Of a DNA stretch of 64,000 bases, positions 28,474-37,052 are shown piece after piece. The position numbers and the translations under genes were made by a program. The notes under the pieces are model-generated. The model ran no database searches. It was not told the origin of the DNA and was given only the letters and a program-made list of their open reading frames with translations. How positions within the stretch are numbered: position 1 is the stretch's first letter; every line of letters starts with the position of its first letter. This DNA comes from RGIG9608 sp045612365 (lineage in GTDB: Bacteria; Bacteroidota; Bacteroidia; Bacteroidales; Paludibacteraceae), in NCBI GenBank assembly GCA_045612365.1, contig JAZKYY010000010.1:5494-69493 (forward strand). Direction: 5' to 3'.

Positions 28474-29745
28474 TTATACTTTATAACGATCTTCCCATAA
28501 AAAGTTGAGCCATTCTCCCATTTTTTTCTCTTGTGGAGATCCTTGAATTTCCCAAAACTTCATTGATTCTGCTTCGTTAGGCAAAAAGTCTTGTTTCGCA
28601 AAGTGGTTTTTGTAATCGTGAGAGTATCTGTAGTTTTCTCCATATCCAAGCTCTTTCATTAGTCGTGTTGGTGCATTCCGAAGAGAAAGAGGAACTGGTA
28701 GATTTCCAGATGATTTAACAAAATCTAAGGCTTTGTCGATGGCAAGATAAGCCGAATTGCTTTTTTGAGATGCGGCAAGATAAATTGTGGTTTCGGCAAG
28801 AATTATTCTTCCTTCTGGCCAGCCAATTTTTTGCAAAGCCTCGAAACATGAATTTGCGAGTAGTAAGGCATTGGGGTTTGCTAGTCCAATATCTTCCGCA
28901 GCAGAAATGATGAGTCTTCGGGCAATAAATTTAGGGTCTTCTCCTCCTGCTATCATTCTTGCTAACCAATATATGGCAGCATCTGGATCGCTCCCACGAA
29001 TAGATTTTATAAATGCAGAAATAATATCGTAATGTAATTCTCCGTTTTTGTCGTAATCGGAAAAATTTTGTTGAAGTTTTTCGGTAATAAGGTCGTCTGT
29101 TATTTCGATATCTCCCTCAGGATTGGAATTTGTTACTAATTCTATAATATTCAATAACTTTCTAGCATCTCCACCGGAATATCTAAAAAGAGCATTTTCT
29201 TCTTTTATCTCAATTTTGCGTTTTTTTAATTCACTATCAAAAGTTAAAGCTCTTTCTAATAATCTTTTTAGGTCGTCTTTTTCAAAGGACTTAAGTACAA
29301 AAACTTGGCAACGAGAAAGTAGTGGTGTGATGATTTCAAAAGAAGGATTCTCTGTTGTTGCTCCAATGAGTATAAAAATTCCTTTTTCTATTGCGCCAAG
29401 AAGAGAGTCTTGTTGCGATTTGCTAAAGCGATGAATTTCGTCGATAAAAAGTATAGGAACTTTATGATCAAAAAAACGAGTATTTTTTGCTTTTTCAATA
29501 ATTTCTCGCACATCTTTTACTCCTGAGGTTACTGCGCTAAGTGTGTAGAAAGGTCTGTTTAATTGTTCCGAAATAATTTGAGCTAATGTGGTTTTCCCTA
29601 CACCGGGAGGACCCCATAAGATAAATGAGGATACTTTTCCAGAATCAATCATTTGTCGTAAAATGGCATCTTTTCCCACGAGATGGGTTTGCCCGATATA
29701 TTCATCGATATTTCTAGGTCTAATGCGCTCGGCTAAAGGTTTCAT
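28474..29745 (-). CDS. rarA: Replication-associated recombination protein A (MgsA)
   Basis: The 423-residue AAA+ ATPase acts at stalled replication forks. It has Walker A GPPGVGKTT at 45-53, Walker B LFIDEIHRF, sensor GATTENPSFE and the RarA-specific C-terminal tetramerisation part (SIRGSDPDAAIYWLARM, EDIGLANPNALLLA). The length is normal. It stands alone between divergent and convergent neighbours. Confidence 0.96.
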   Translation of the reverse strand: MKPLAERIRPRNIDEYIGQTHLVGKDAILRQMIDSGKVSSFILWGPPGVGKTTLAQIISEQLNRPFYTLSAVTSGVKDVREIIEKAKNTRFFDHKVPILFIDEIHRFSKSQQDSLLGAIEKGIFILIGATTENPSFEIITPLLSRCQVFVLKSFEKDDLKRLLERALTFDSELKKRKIEIKEENALFRYSGGDARKLLNIIELVTNSNPEGDIEITDDLITEKLQQNFSDYDKNGELHYDIISAFIKSIRGSDPDAAIYWLARMIAGGEDPKFIARRLIISAAEDIGLANPNALLLANSCFEALQKIGWPEGRIILAETTIYLAASQKSNSAYLAIDKALDFVKSSGNLPVPLSLRNAPTRLMKELGYGENYRYSHDYKNHFAKQDFLPNEAESMKFWEIQGSPQEKKMGEWLNFLWEDRYKV

Positions 29746-29762
29746 ATAGATGTTATTGTGCT

Positions 29763-29795
29763 ACAAAATTAAAAAAAGTATTTTTTCTTTACAAA
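29763..29795 (-). promoter_or_regulatory. rarA promoter
   Basis: On the minus strand TTTG (29795-29792), a 20-base spacer and TAATTTTGT (29771-29763) form a complete -33/-7 pair, 18 bases before the rarA start codon. Confidence 0.75.
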
Positions 29796-29810
29796 AATGC
29801 AATATAGTGT

Positions 29811-29842
29811 GTTGATGTAAAAGAAAAACTTTTTATCTTTGC
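29811..29842 (+). promoter_or_regulatory. Promoter of the Big2 lipoprotein gene
   Basis: GTTG at 29811-29814 (one mismatch to TTTG), a 19-base spacer and TATCTTTGC at 29834-29842 form a good promoter, 40 bases before the ATG. It is back to back with the rarA promoter. Confidence 0.65.
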
Positions 29843-29881
29843 TACGTTTTTTAGGTATTTCAAAGTAAAAAAAAGAAAAAT

Positions 29882-30838
29882 ATGATGAAAAAAATTGCAT
29901 TTATCGTGGTTGTTGCAATGTGTGCTTTTTGGTCATGCAACAAGGAAAGTGTGAATACTCCTATTGAGAAAATTGAATTTGGCTTTGTTCCAGAAGACAA
30001 ATCAATTATTGAAAAATATGGCATTAAGGAAGATGGTATCTTTGTTGGTGTTAATAACACAAAAGTTACGAATGTAAATCAATTCCCTGTTTATGCAAAA
30101 AGAACGGATTTGAAGTATTCTTCTGCAAAACCAGCAATTGCAAAAATTGACGAGCGTGGTATTATTACAGGTATTGGAAAAGGGGTAACATCTGTGTATG
30201 CAGAGTCTGTTGATGGTAGTTTAAAAACAGAACTTAAGGTTTATGTTGATACAGTTTCGGTTGAGAAAGTTACTATTTCATGTAAAGCAAGTTCTTTCGA
30301 TGACCATCTTGAACAACAAAAGGATACTTTGTTTTTGAATGATACTGCAGTTTTTTCTGTTGTGACAGAACCTCTTGAAGCTTCATTTGCCGATTATGTT
30401 TGGACATCTAGTGATCCTAACATTTTAGAAGTGAATGGCAATGTTGTTAAAGCGAAAGGCAATGGAGTTGCAACCCTAACAGGAAACTTGAAATACAAAG
30501 GAACAGATGCTACTAAGCAAGTGTATACTTGGAATGTAGAAGAAGCTCCTTTGAAATCGATAGGTTTTGCGAAGAGAAAAACATTTGTTAAGATTCTTCC
30601 TCAGGAATATCAACCAGTAAGCATTGTTTTTGATCCTCAATATGCAAGTAATAAATCTTATACTACAGAATATTATGAGGCGAACAAGCTTACAGAAAAG
30701 AAAAATTATTCAATTATTATAGAGAAGGGTTTCTTGTATGTAGTTAGCGATGTGAACAATGACACTACTTGGGTAGTTCTAAAATCGGGATCTGTTGTGT
30801 CTGATACTACGTTCTTTATGATAAGAAGAGTTGAGTAA
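29882..30838 (+). CDS. Lipoprotein with bacterial Ig-like (Big2) domains
   Basis: The 318-residue product has a lipoprotein signal with lipobox FWSC. The middle has at least one Big2 repeat pattern (AKPAIAKIDERGIITGIGKGVTSVYA) and a second similar segment (SSDPNILEVNGNVVKAKGNG). These domains are surface adhesion or spacer modules; no enzymatic motif is seen. It is followed by a terminator and then the sialidase gene, so the two probably have separate transcripts. Confidence 0.78.
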   Translation: MMKKIAFIVVVAMCAFWSCNKESVNTPIEKIEFGFVPEDKSIIEKYGIKEDGIFVGVNNTKVTNVNQFPVYAKRTDLKYSSAKPAIAKIDERGIITGIGKGVTSVYAESVDGSLKTELKVYVDTVSVEKVTISCKASSFDDHLEQQKDTLFLNDTAVFSVVTEPLEASFADYVWTSSDPNILEVNGNVVKAKGNGVATLTGNLKYKGTDATKQVYTWNVEEAPLKSIGFAKRKTFVKILPQEYQPVSIVFDPQYASNKSYTTEYYEANKLTEKKNYSIIIEKGFLYVVSDVNNDTTWVVLKSGSVVSDTTFFMIRRVE

Positions 30839-30864
30839 TATAAATGGTAAGTGTATGATCTAAT

Positions 30865-30895
30865 AAAAAAAGAGAAGTCTTGCTTCTCTTTTTTT
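30865..30895 (+). terminator. Rho-independent terminator
   Basis: A 13-base-pair stem (30865-30877 with 30883-30895), core AGAGAAG/CTTCTCT and a 5-base loop, ends in a T run. It separates the Big2 lipoprotein gene from the sialidase gene. Confidence 0.88.
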
Positions 30896-30937
30896 GTTTC
30901 TAGAAATATAAATCTGTATTTGTTAATTTTATATACT

Positions 30938-32590
30938 ATGAAAAAGTTTTTTTCTTTATTAATCATAGCATGTTTGTTGGGATTTGTCGCTATTCTGCTT
31001 CAAGGTAAAAAATGTTGCCATATTGTCTCTCAAGATTCTGCCAACCTAGATATAGTAATCAGAGCTGATAGTAATTATACTGGAAGAGGTAATAAAGATG
31101 AGATGATGTTGTATGTAAAAATTCTATCACCTTTTGAATTAACGTTGTCTGGTATGCAACTGGAAGTTTTAGGAAGTAATATATCAGATGTGGAGAAGAT
31201 AAAGATTTATCATACATCAACTCCGAGTTTTGACTCAAGAAAGTCATCTTCTTATTCAAAGATAGGTGAAATTACTCCGGATTTATTAGGGAAAACATTC
31301 ATAAATATTTCTGCTGAGTTGAAGAAGGAAACAGAAAATTATCTGTGGGTAACTTACGATATTTCATCAAAAGCAAAAGAAGGAAATGTGGTTTCTGCAA
31401 AACTAACTTCTATTTCTGTTGACAAGAAAACTATTCTTATGACAGATGAAGTAGTAGCAGAGAGAGAAATTTTATTGACAAGAAAATTAATTTATGCTCC
31501 AGGAGATTATAATTCCCAAAATTATCGTATTCCTGCAATTGTAACTGCAAAAGATGGTTCGTTGGTTATTGGTACAGATAAACGGAAAAATAACCAAAGT
31601 GATTTGCCAGAAGATATTGATGTTTTAATTAATAGGAGTTGTAATAATGGTGTAAATTGGACAGCGCCAATTGTTGTTGCGCAAGGTCAGGGAAAGGGCG
31701 CAGGTTTTGGTGATGTAGGATTAGTGAGAACAGCCGAACCAAATGGGTTGTTGGCGATTTATGTTGGTGGTGATGGTTTTTTTGATCCGCTTTCTACGAA
31801 CGACAAAAAACAACGCATTTATGTTTCAAAAAGTTTAGATAATGGAGCTTCTTGGGAGAATAAAATTGAAATTACCGATCAATTATATGGATCAGCATGT
31901 CCAGTTGTTTCACGTAGAGGATGGCAAGCAGCATTTGTTTCCTCGGGTGCAGGATTGTTGACTCGCGATGGAGTGATTTGTTTTGTGGCAGTAGTGCGAG
32001 AAACGAATTCTACTGATGTGGATTCTTTTACGAATTATGTATTTTATTCGGAAGATAATGGTGCAACTTGGAAGGTTTCCTCCTGTTGTATGAATGAAAG
32101 AGCTAATGAGGCAAAAATAGTAGAACTTAACGATGGAAGTTGGTTGGTCAGTATAAGGAACCAAAAGAAAGGTCCTCGTTATTATACAATCTCAAAGGAT
32201 AGAGGACAAACCTGGTCTCCAATTGCTCAATGGGAGAATATGATAGAACCTGGATGTAATGGAGACATTGTCAATTATACTACCATACTGGATGGCTATG
32301 ACAAAAATAGAATGTTGCATACGATTCCATTTCACCCGACACGACGTTTGAATGTTTCAATGTTCTTAAGTTATGATGAGGGAAAAACGTGGGAGTACAA
32401 GAAAACGCTTTGTAAGACTGGGTCAGCTTATTCTTCTATATGTGTTTTGCCCGATAATACAATCGGAGTGTATTTAGAGGAAAATGGTAATGATCCTGAA
32501 AATGGAGATTATTCTACTTATTTTTTGAATTTTTCCTTTGATTGGTTAACCGGAGGAGAAGATAAGGTATCTTGTGTATCAAAGAATTAA
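30938..32590 (+). CDS. Exo-alpha-sialidase
   Basis: The start is set at the ATG at 30938, which gives a normal signal or anchor sequence (MKKFFSLLIIACLLGFVAILL); an upstream in-frame start lies inside the terminator. The 550-residue protein has an N-terminal sialidase beta-sandwich, then a six-blade propeller with the Arg motif YRIP (Arg197) and five Asp-box-like repeats (NNGVNW, LDNGASW, EDNGATW, KDRGQTW, YDEGKTW). It cleaves terminal sialic acid from glycans. Context with the O-acetylesterase and GH123-like enzyme suggests host-glycan use. Confidence 0.9.
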   Translation: MKKFFSLLIIACLLGFVAILLQGKKCCHIVSQDSANLDIVIRADSNYTGRGNKDEMMLYVKILSPFELTLSGMQLEVLGSNISDVEKIKIYHTSTPSFDSRKSSSYSKIGEITPDLLGKTFINISAELKKETENYLWVTYDISSKAKEGNVVSAKLTSISVDKKTILMTDEVVAEREILLTRKLIYAPGDYNSQNYRIPAIVTAKDGSLVIGTDKRKNNQSDLPEDIDVLINRSCNNGVNWTAPIVVAQGQGKGAGFGDVGLVRTAEPNGLLAIYVGGDGFFDPLSTNDKKQRIYVSKSLDNGASWENKIEITDQLYGSACPVVSRRGWQAAFVSSGAGLLTRDGVICFVAVVRETNSTDVDSFTNYVFYSEDNGATWKVSSCCMNERANEAKIVELNDGSWLVSIRNQKKGPRYYTISKDRGQTWSPIAQWENMIEPGCNGDIVNYTTILDGYDKNRMLHTIPFHPTRRLNVSMFLSYDEGKTWEYKKTLCKTGSAYSSICVLPDNTIGVYLEENGNDPENGDYSTYFLNFSFDWLTGGEDKVSCVSKN

Positions 32591-32604
32591 GAAAGATTGG
32601 AAAT

Positions 32605-32636
32605 AAAAAAAGAGAAGTTTAAACTTCTCTTTTTTT
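32605..32636. terminator. Bidirectional terminator after the sialidase gene
   Basis: The 32 bases form a perfect palindrome (16-base arms around GAAGTTT/AAACTTC) flanked by A and T runs. It can serve both the sialidase gene and the convergent ferredoxin gene. Confidence 0.88.
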
Positions 32637-32658
32637 ATTTTGTATTTCCTTATATGAA

Positions 32659-32826
32659 TTATTCTGGATGAATAGCTTCAGAAGGACATACATCTGCACA
32701 AGTACCACATTCGGTACAGATTTCTGGATCGATAGAATAGATATCTCCCTCAGAAATTGCTTCTACAGGACACTCGCTAATGCAAGTTCCACAAGCAATA
32801 CAATCATCACTAATTACGTAAGCCAT
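32659..32826 (-). CDS. 2[4Fe-4S] ferredoxin
   Basis: This short gene of 55 codons begins at the ATG complementary to 32824-32826 and stops at TAA (32659-32661). The protein has two classical cluster motifs, CIACGTCISECP (9-20) and CTECGTCADVCP (37-48), each CxxCxxCxxxCP, as in clostridial-type electron carriers. It would supply low-potential electrons to oxidoreductases in an anaerobe. It has its own promoter overlapping the end of the HAD phosphatase gene. Confidence 0.95.
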   Translation of the reverse strand: MAYVISDDCIACGTCISECPVEAISEGDIYSIDPEICTECGTCADVCPSEAIHPE

Positions 32827-32864
32827 AATTTTATTGTTTAATAATTTGTTTTTTTTAATTCATA

Positions 32865-32897
32865 GCAAAATTAAAATGTTTTTATTTCATCAACAAA
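32865..32897 (-). promoter_or_regulatory. Ferredoxin gene promoter
   Basis: TTTG (32897-32894), a 20-base spacer and TAATTTTGC (32873-32865) on the minus strand form a full Bacteroidetes promoter. The -7 box overlaps the stop codon of the HAD gene at 32871-32873. Confidence 0.72.
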
Positions 32898-33524
32898 TTT
32901 TTCCAAGTCTTTTTCAAAAAACTCTTCTAAAGTAGTATTTGTAGTTGGTTTGTAGCATATAAAACCTAGTTTTGATGCTGTTTCTATGTTTGTTTGTCCA
33001 TCGTCTATAAACAGGGTTTCTTGTGGATTGATATTAGTTTTTTCTATCATAAAGCTGAAAATCTCTTCGTTAGGTTTAGTGATTTTTAGCTCGTATGATA
33101 GAAAGCAAAAGTCAAAAAAGTCTTCCAATTTTTTTCCTTCTTTCTCAAAGAAAGAACATCTAACCCATTCAAAATGAATGGGGTTTGTGTTGCTCAATAG
33201 ATAAATTCTATAGTTTGTCTTAAGACGAAGAATCTGACGAAGTTTGTAATCAGATATAGTAATCAGAAAAGCAAGCCAAGCTTTTTTGATTTCGTTGTCA
33301 GAGCATTGTGGAAGAAAGTTCTGTTTTATAAAATCATAAAAATCTATTTCTGTGGCGTTTCCTTCCTCTAATGCTAAAAAAATATCTTTTTGTTTGAAGT
33401 CTCCAATGTAATCTTTTATATTCTTAAATCCCAATTTTTGAAATTCGCGGACGCATGCCATTCTGTCAATATCCACAAGCACGCCACCCATATCGAAAAC
33501 GATGTTTTTTATAGTTTTTTTCAT
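32871..33524 (-). CDS. HAD family phosphatase
   Basis: The start is the ATG complementary to 33522-33524 (MKKTIKNIVFDMGGVLVDID); a longer frame to 33575 would run through the promoter. The 217-residue HAD hydrolase has the nucleophile Asp11 (FDMGG), motif II LLSNTN, motif III Lys in ELKITKPNEEIF and motif IV FIDDGQTN, with a helical cap after motif I (subfamily IA, YihX-like). It likely acts on a small phosphorylated metabolite; the substrate is unknown. Confidence 0.88.
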   Translation of the reverse strand: MKKTIKNIVFDMGGVLVDIDRMACVREFQKLGFKNIKDYIGDFKQKDIFLALEEGNATEIDFYDFIKQNFLPQCSDNEIKKAWLAFLITISDYKLRQILRLKTNYRIYLLSNTNPIHFEWVRCSFFEKEGKKLEDFFDFCFLSYELKITKPNEEIFSFMIEKTNINPQETLFIDDGQTNIETASKLGFICYKPTTNTTLEEFFEKDLEKFVDEIKTF

Positions 33525-33543
33525 ATCTTTCGTTTTTCTCCTA

Positions 33544-33576
33544 GCAAAATTATAATGCCTATAACAAATAAGCAAA
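33544..33576 (-). promoter_or_regulatory. Promoter of the HAD phosphatase gene
   Basis: TTTG (33576-33573), a 20-base spacer and TAATTTTGC (33552-33544) on the minus strand lie 20 bases before the start codon. Confidence 0.75.
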
Positions 33577-33652
33577 TCTGAGAAAAATAATATTGTTTTA
33601 CTTTTTATTTCAATCTCAGTACTATCGTAATAAAATCTTTGTCAACTTTTTT

Positions 33653-33661
33653 TACCTTTGT
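33653..33661 (+). promoter_or_regulatory. Candidate glnA -7 promoter element
   Basis: TACCTTTGT matches TAnnTTTGY and lies 28 bases before the glnA ATG. No well-spaced -33 box is evident, which could mean activator dependence. Confidence 0.55.
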
Positions 33662-33688
33662 GTCGTTAATAATCAAATAGAATAAAAA

Positions 33689-35200
33689 ATGGACTCAAAA
33701 ATTGCTATGAACCCTAATTTGTTGGTTCAATATTTAGAAAAGCCAGCAGCAGAATTTACTCGTGCTGATATTGTTCGTTATTGCGAAGAAAACAATGTGG
33801 AGTTTATTAATTTTCACTATTGTGGTTGGGATGGTAAACTGAAAACATTGAATTTTGTAATTCAAAATCAAGAACATTTAGAGACAATTCTTTCTGCGGG
33901 AGAGCGAGTGGATGGCTCAAGTTTGTTCCCTTTTATTGAGGCAGGAAAAAGTGATTTATATGTGATTCCAAAATATAAAACTGCATTCCGCAATCCTTTT
34001 ATGCAAGTACCAACAGTTGATATTCTTTGTTCTTTCTACAACAGAGAAGGCGAACCTTTTGAAAGCTCTCCTGAATATATCCTTAGAAAAGCACATCGTG
34101 CTTTTAAGGAAACAACTGGCTTGACCATGGAGGCGATGGGCGAGTTGGAGTATTATATTATTGCTCCTGATGAAGGACTTTATCCTGTGCCCGATCAAAA
34201 AGGTTATCATGAAAGTGCTCCTTATAACAAGTTTGCTAGCTACAGAGTAGAAGCAATGCGTTTGATTGCTCAGGCAGGAGGAATGATTAAATACGGGCAT
34301 TCCGAAGTTGGTAACTTTACTCATGATGGCAAAGTTTATGAGCAAAATGAGATAGAGTTTCTCCCAACAAATATTGAAGATGCTGCAGATCAACTTGTGG
34401 TGGCAAAATGGATTATGCGTCAGTTGGCGTACGAATATGGTGTTACATTAACCTTTGCCCCAAAAATTACAGTAGGGAAAGCAGGTTCTGGAATGCACGT
34501 TCATTGCAAATTCACTAAAGATGGTAAGTCTATGATGCTCCGAAATGGAGAACTTTCTGATGAATGTAAAAAAGCTATTGCGGGTTATATGGTAGCAGGA
34601 ACCTCTTTGCCAGCGTTTGGCAATCCTAATCCATTGTCATTTATGCGTTTAGTTCCTCATCAAGAAGCGCCAACATCGCTTTGTTGGTCGTTCTCAAATC
34701 GTAGTGCATTGGTACGTGTACCTCTTGGATGGATTAATAATGGCAAAGATATGGCTGCAGATTGTAATCCTATTGAGAAACAATCGAACAAAGATTTTAG
34801 CGATAAGCAGACTTTTGAGTGGAGAGCATCTGATGGATGTGCAGATATGTATTTGCTTATGGCTGCGCTTTGTGCTGCTGCTCGACATGGATTTGAACTA
34901 CCCAATGCACTTGATATTGCAGAAAAAACTTATGTTGGTCTTGGCGTAAATATTCACGACGAGAAAAATAAGCAAGTTCAAGAGTCGCTCGAACAGTTGC
35001 CTGATAGTTGTGTAGCTGCCGCAAAAGAATTGGAAAAAGATCGTGAAATTTATACTAGTAAGGGAGTTTTCTCTGATAATATCGTTGATTATGTTATTAA
35101 ATATCTAAATGGATTTAATGATGAAAATCTTCGTGCAGAGTTGGGTAATGATACCGAAAAAATTATGAAATTGGTAAATGAAAATATTCATGTCGGATAA
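33689..35200 (+). CDS. glnA: Glutamine synthetase (type I family)
   Basis: It makes glutamine from glutamate, ammonia and ATP. The 503-residue protein has the N-terminal beta-grasp (FINFHYCGWDGKLKTLNF), catalytic-domain motifs MEAMGELEYYI and YEQNEIEFLP (metal-binding Glu), the ATP-site GSGMHVHCKF and the Arg-rich SNRSALVRVP and EWRASDGCADMYL. Sequence and size fit the Bacteroidales GSI variant, not the roughly 730-residue GSIII. The adenylylation-type Tyr loop of enteric GSI is not obvious. It is monocistronic with a strong terminator. Confidence 0.95.
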   Translation: MDSKIAMNPNLLVQYLEKPAAEFTRADIVRYCEENNVEFINFHYCGWDGKLKTLNFVIQNQEHLETILSAGERVDGSSLFPFIEAGKSDLYVIPKYKTAFRNPFMQVPTVDILCSFYNREGEPFESSPEYILRKAHRAFKETTGLTMEAMGELEYYIIAPDEGLYPVPDQKGYHESAPYNKFASYRVEAMRLIAQAGGMIKYGHSEVGNFTHDGKVYEQNEIEFLPTNIEDAADQLVVAKWIMRQLAYEYGVTLTFAPKITVGKAGSGMHVHCKFTKDGKSMMLRNGELSDECKKAIAGYMVAGTSLPAFGNPNPLSFMRLVPHQEAPTSLCWSFSNRSALVRVPLGWINNGKDMAADCNPIEKQSNKDFSDKQTFEWRASDGCADMYLLMAALCAAARHGFELPNALDIAEKTYVGLGVNIHDEKNKQVQESLEQLPDSCVAAAKELEKDREIYTSKGVFSDNIVDYVIKYLNGFNDENLRAELGNDTEKIMKLVNENIHVG

Positions 35201-35216
35201 TTCTTTCTTATAATAA

Positions 35217-35248
35217 AAAAAAAGGGAGGTTTTTACCTCCCTTTTTTT
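35217..35248. terminator. Bidirectional terminator between glnA and argG
   Basis: A 14-base-pair stem (35217-35230 with 35235-35248) with core GGGAGGT/ACCTCCC and a TTTT loop is flanked by A and T runs. It suits both convergent genes. Confidence 0.92.
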
Positions 35249-35265
35249 ATTGTAAAGTAAAGATT

Positions 35266-36465
35266 TTACTTTTTATTGCGGTTTTGAACATTGTGATAAA
35301 TCTTCATCTGATTTCCAAGAATCTTTGTGAAACCTTTTACATCGTCAGAAGTCCACGCTTTATTTACTTCTCCGTATTCACCAAAATCGGTTTTCATCAA
35401 ATCGAAATCACTCTCAACTCCAACCAACGTATAGCTATAAGGACGAAGTTTGATTATAACTGTTCCGGTTACATTTTGTTGTGAGTTTTCAAGGAATTTC
35501 TCAATATCGCGCATCACTGGTTCAAGGTATTGCGCTTCGTGAAGGAACATTCCATACCAAGTTCCAAGTTGGTCTTTCCAATATTGTTGCCATTTGGTAA
35601 GAGCGTGTTTTTCAAGCATTTTGTGAGCATTGATAATGAGCAGAGCTCCTGCAGCCTCAAATCCAACACGGCCTTTAATTCCAATAATTGTGTCGCCAAT
35701 GTGCATGTCGCGTCCGATACCAAATGCTGAACCTAGTTCTTCTACTTTGTTTATAGCCGCAATTTTGTCAGAGAATTTTTCTCCATTTACTGCTACAATT
35801 TCTCCTTTTTCAAACGAGATAGAGATTTCTTCTTCCTCTTGTTTTTTTACTTGTTTTGGATAAGCGTTTTCTGGCAGAGTCAAATTCGATTTCAATGTCT
35901 CTTTTCCTCCGATAGATGTCCCCCAAAGTCCAGCATTTATACTATATTCCATTTTTTTGAAATCTGCTTCGAAACCATGCTTTTTCAAATAATCAATCTC
36001 GTACTCGCGAGTTAAAACCATATCGCGTGTAGGGGTTAGAATCTTGATTTCAGGAGCAAGGATTTCGAATGTTAGGTCGAAGCGCACTTGGTCATTACCT
36101 GCGCCTGTGCTTCCGTGAGCAACATAGTCGGCACCAATTTCTTTTGCACAATTGATGATTGCCATTGCTTGAAAAATACGCTCCGAGCTTACAGAGATTG
36201 GATAAGTTCCATTGCGAAGCACATTTCCAAATACCATGTATTTAATGCTTTTTTCGTAATACTCATTAGTAACATCAAGCGTATAGTGTTTTTTTGCACC
36301 AAGTTGATAAGCTCGTTCTTCTATTTGCACTAATTCTTCAGCGCTAAAACCACCGGTGTTAGCAATTGCAGTATACACTTCGTAACCTTTGTCTTCCGAC
36401 AAATATTTTACGCAAAACGAGGTGTCCAAACCTCCACTAAAAGCTAATAATACTTTTTCTTTCAT
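35266..36465 (-). CDS. argG: Argininosuccinate synthase
   Basis: It condenses citrulline and aspartate with ATP hydrolysis in arginine synthesis. The 399-residue protein has the PP-loop LAFSGGLDTSFC near the N-terminus, the GSTGAGNDQVRFDL block and GRDMHIGDTIIGIKGR. It overlaps the upstream GNAT gene by 4 bases, forming argR-GNAT-argG. argC and argD, often next in Bacteroidota, are absent because the cluster ends at the glnA terminator. Confidence 0.96.
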   Translation of the reverse strand: MKEKVLLAFSGGLDTSFCVKYLSEDKGYEVYTAIANTGGFSAEELVQIEERAYQLGAKKHYTLDVTNEYYEKSIKYMVFGNVLRNGTYPISVSSERIFQAMAIINCAKEIGADYVAHGSTGAGNDQVRFDLTFEILAPEIKILTPTRDMVLTREYEIDYLKKHGFEADFKKMEYSINAGLWGTSIGGKETLKSNLTLPENAYPKQVKKQEEEEISISFEKGEIVAVNGEKFSDKIAAINKVEELGSAFGIGRDMHIGDTIIGIKGRVGFEAAGALLIINAHKMLEKHALTKWQQYWKDQLGTWYGMFLHEAQYLEPVMRDIEKFLENSQQNVTGTVIIKLRPYSYTLVGVESDFDLMKTDFGEYGEVNKAWTSDDVKGFTKILGNQMKIYHNVQNRNKK

Positions 36466-37052
36466 TTTATTTTAATTTTTTCAATAATTTTTTTGATTGG
36501 ATTTTTCTTATGTTTTTCGGGATCAAAAAGCATGGCAGTACAGATGCAGTAGCGACGATTCGTCCTCTTTAGTATATCAGAGTTTACACATCCCTCGCAA
36601 CCTTTCCAAAATTGTTCGTCATCGGTCAGGTCGGCGAAAGTTACAGGTACATAGCCAAGTTCTGTGTTGATTTTCATTACTGCAGCACCAGATGTTAGCC
36701 CAAAAAGTTTAGCATTAGGGAAACGTTTTCTTGATAAGTCAAAAGAGAACTTCTTTATGCGTTTTGCTAATCCCATTCCTCTGAATTTTGGGTTCACAAT
36801 TAATCCTGAATTTGCTACATATTGCTTGTCTCCCCAACTTTCTATATAACAAAATCCTGCAAACTCATCGTCAAAAAGAGCTATGATTGCCTTGCCTTCG
36901 CGCATTTTTGTTTCAACATATTCGTGTGTGCGTTTTGCAATGCCAGTTCCTCTTACTTTTGACGATTCTTCAATAGTTTTTAGAATTGTGTCGATGTACT
37001 TAAAATGACTTTCGTTTGCTACGCAAATTGTTATGTCGTTTTTTTTCTTCAT
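36462..37052 (-). CDS. GNAT acyltransferase of the arginine operon
   Basis: This 196-residue GNAT protein has the acyl-CoA loop KFRGMGLAKRIKKFSF (RxxGxG/A type) and a Cys-rich C-terminal region (CEGC...RYCIC at about 161-180), unusual for a GNAT and possibly metal-binding. It is translationally coupled on both sides by 4-base overlaps, to argR upstream and argG downstream. Bacteroidota make arginine through N-acylated, often succinylated, intermediates. This gene is therefore a candidate glutamate N-acyltransferase; that is inference from position. Confidence 0.75.
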   Translation of the reverse strand: MKKKNDITICVANESHFKYIDTILKTIEESSKVRGTGIAKRTHEYVETKMREGKAIIALFDDEFAGFCYIESWGDKQYVANSGLIVNPKFRGMGLAKRIKKFSFDLSRKRFPNAKLFGLTSGAAVMKINTELGYVPVTFADLTDDEQFWKGCEGCVNSDILKRTNRRYCICTAMLFDPEKHKKNPIKKIIEKIKIK

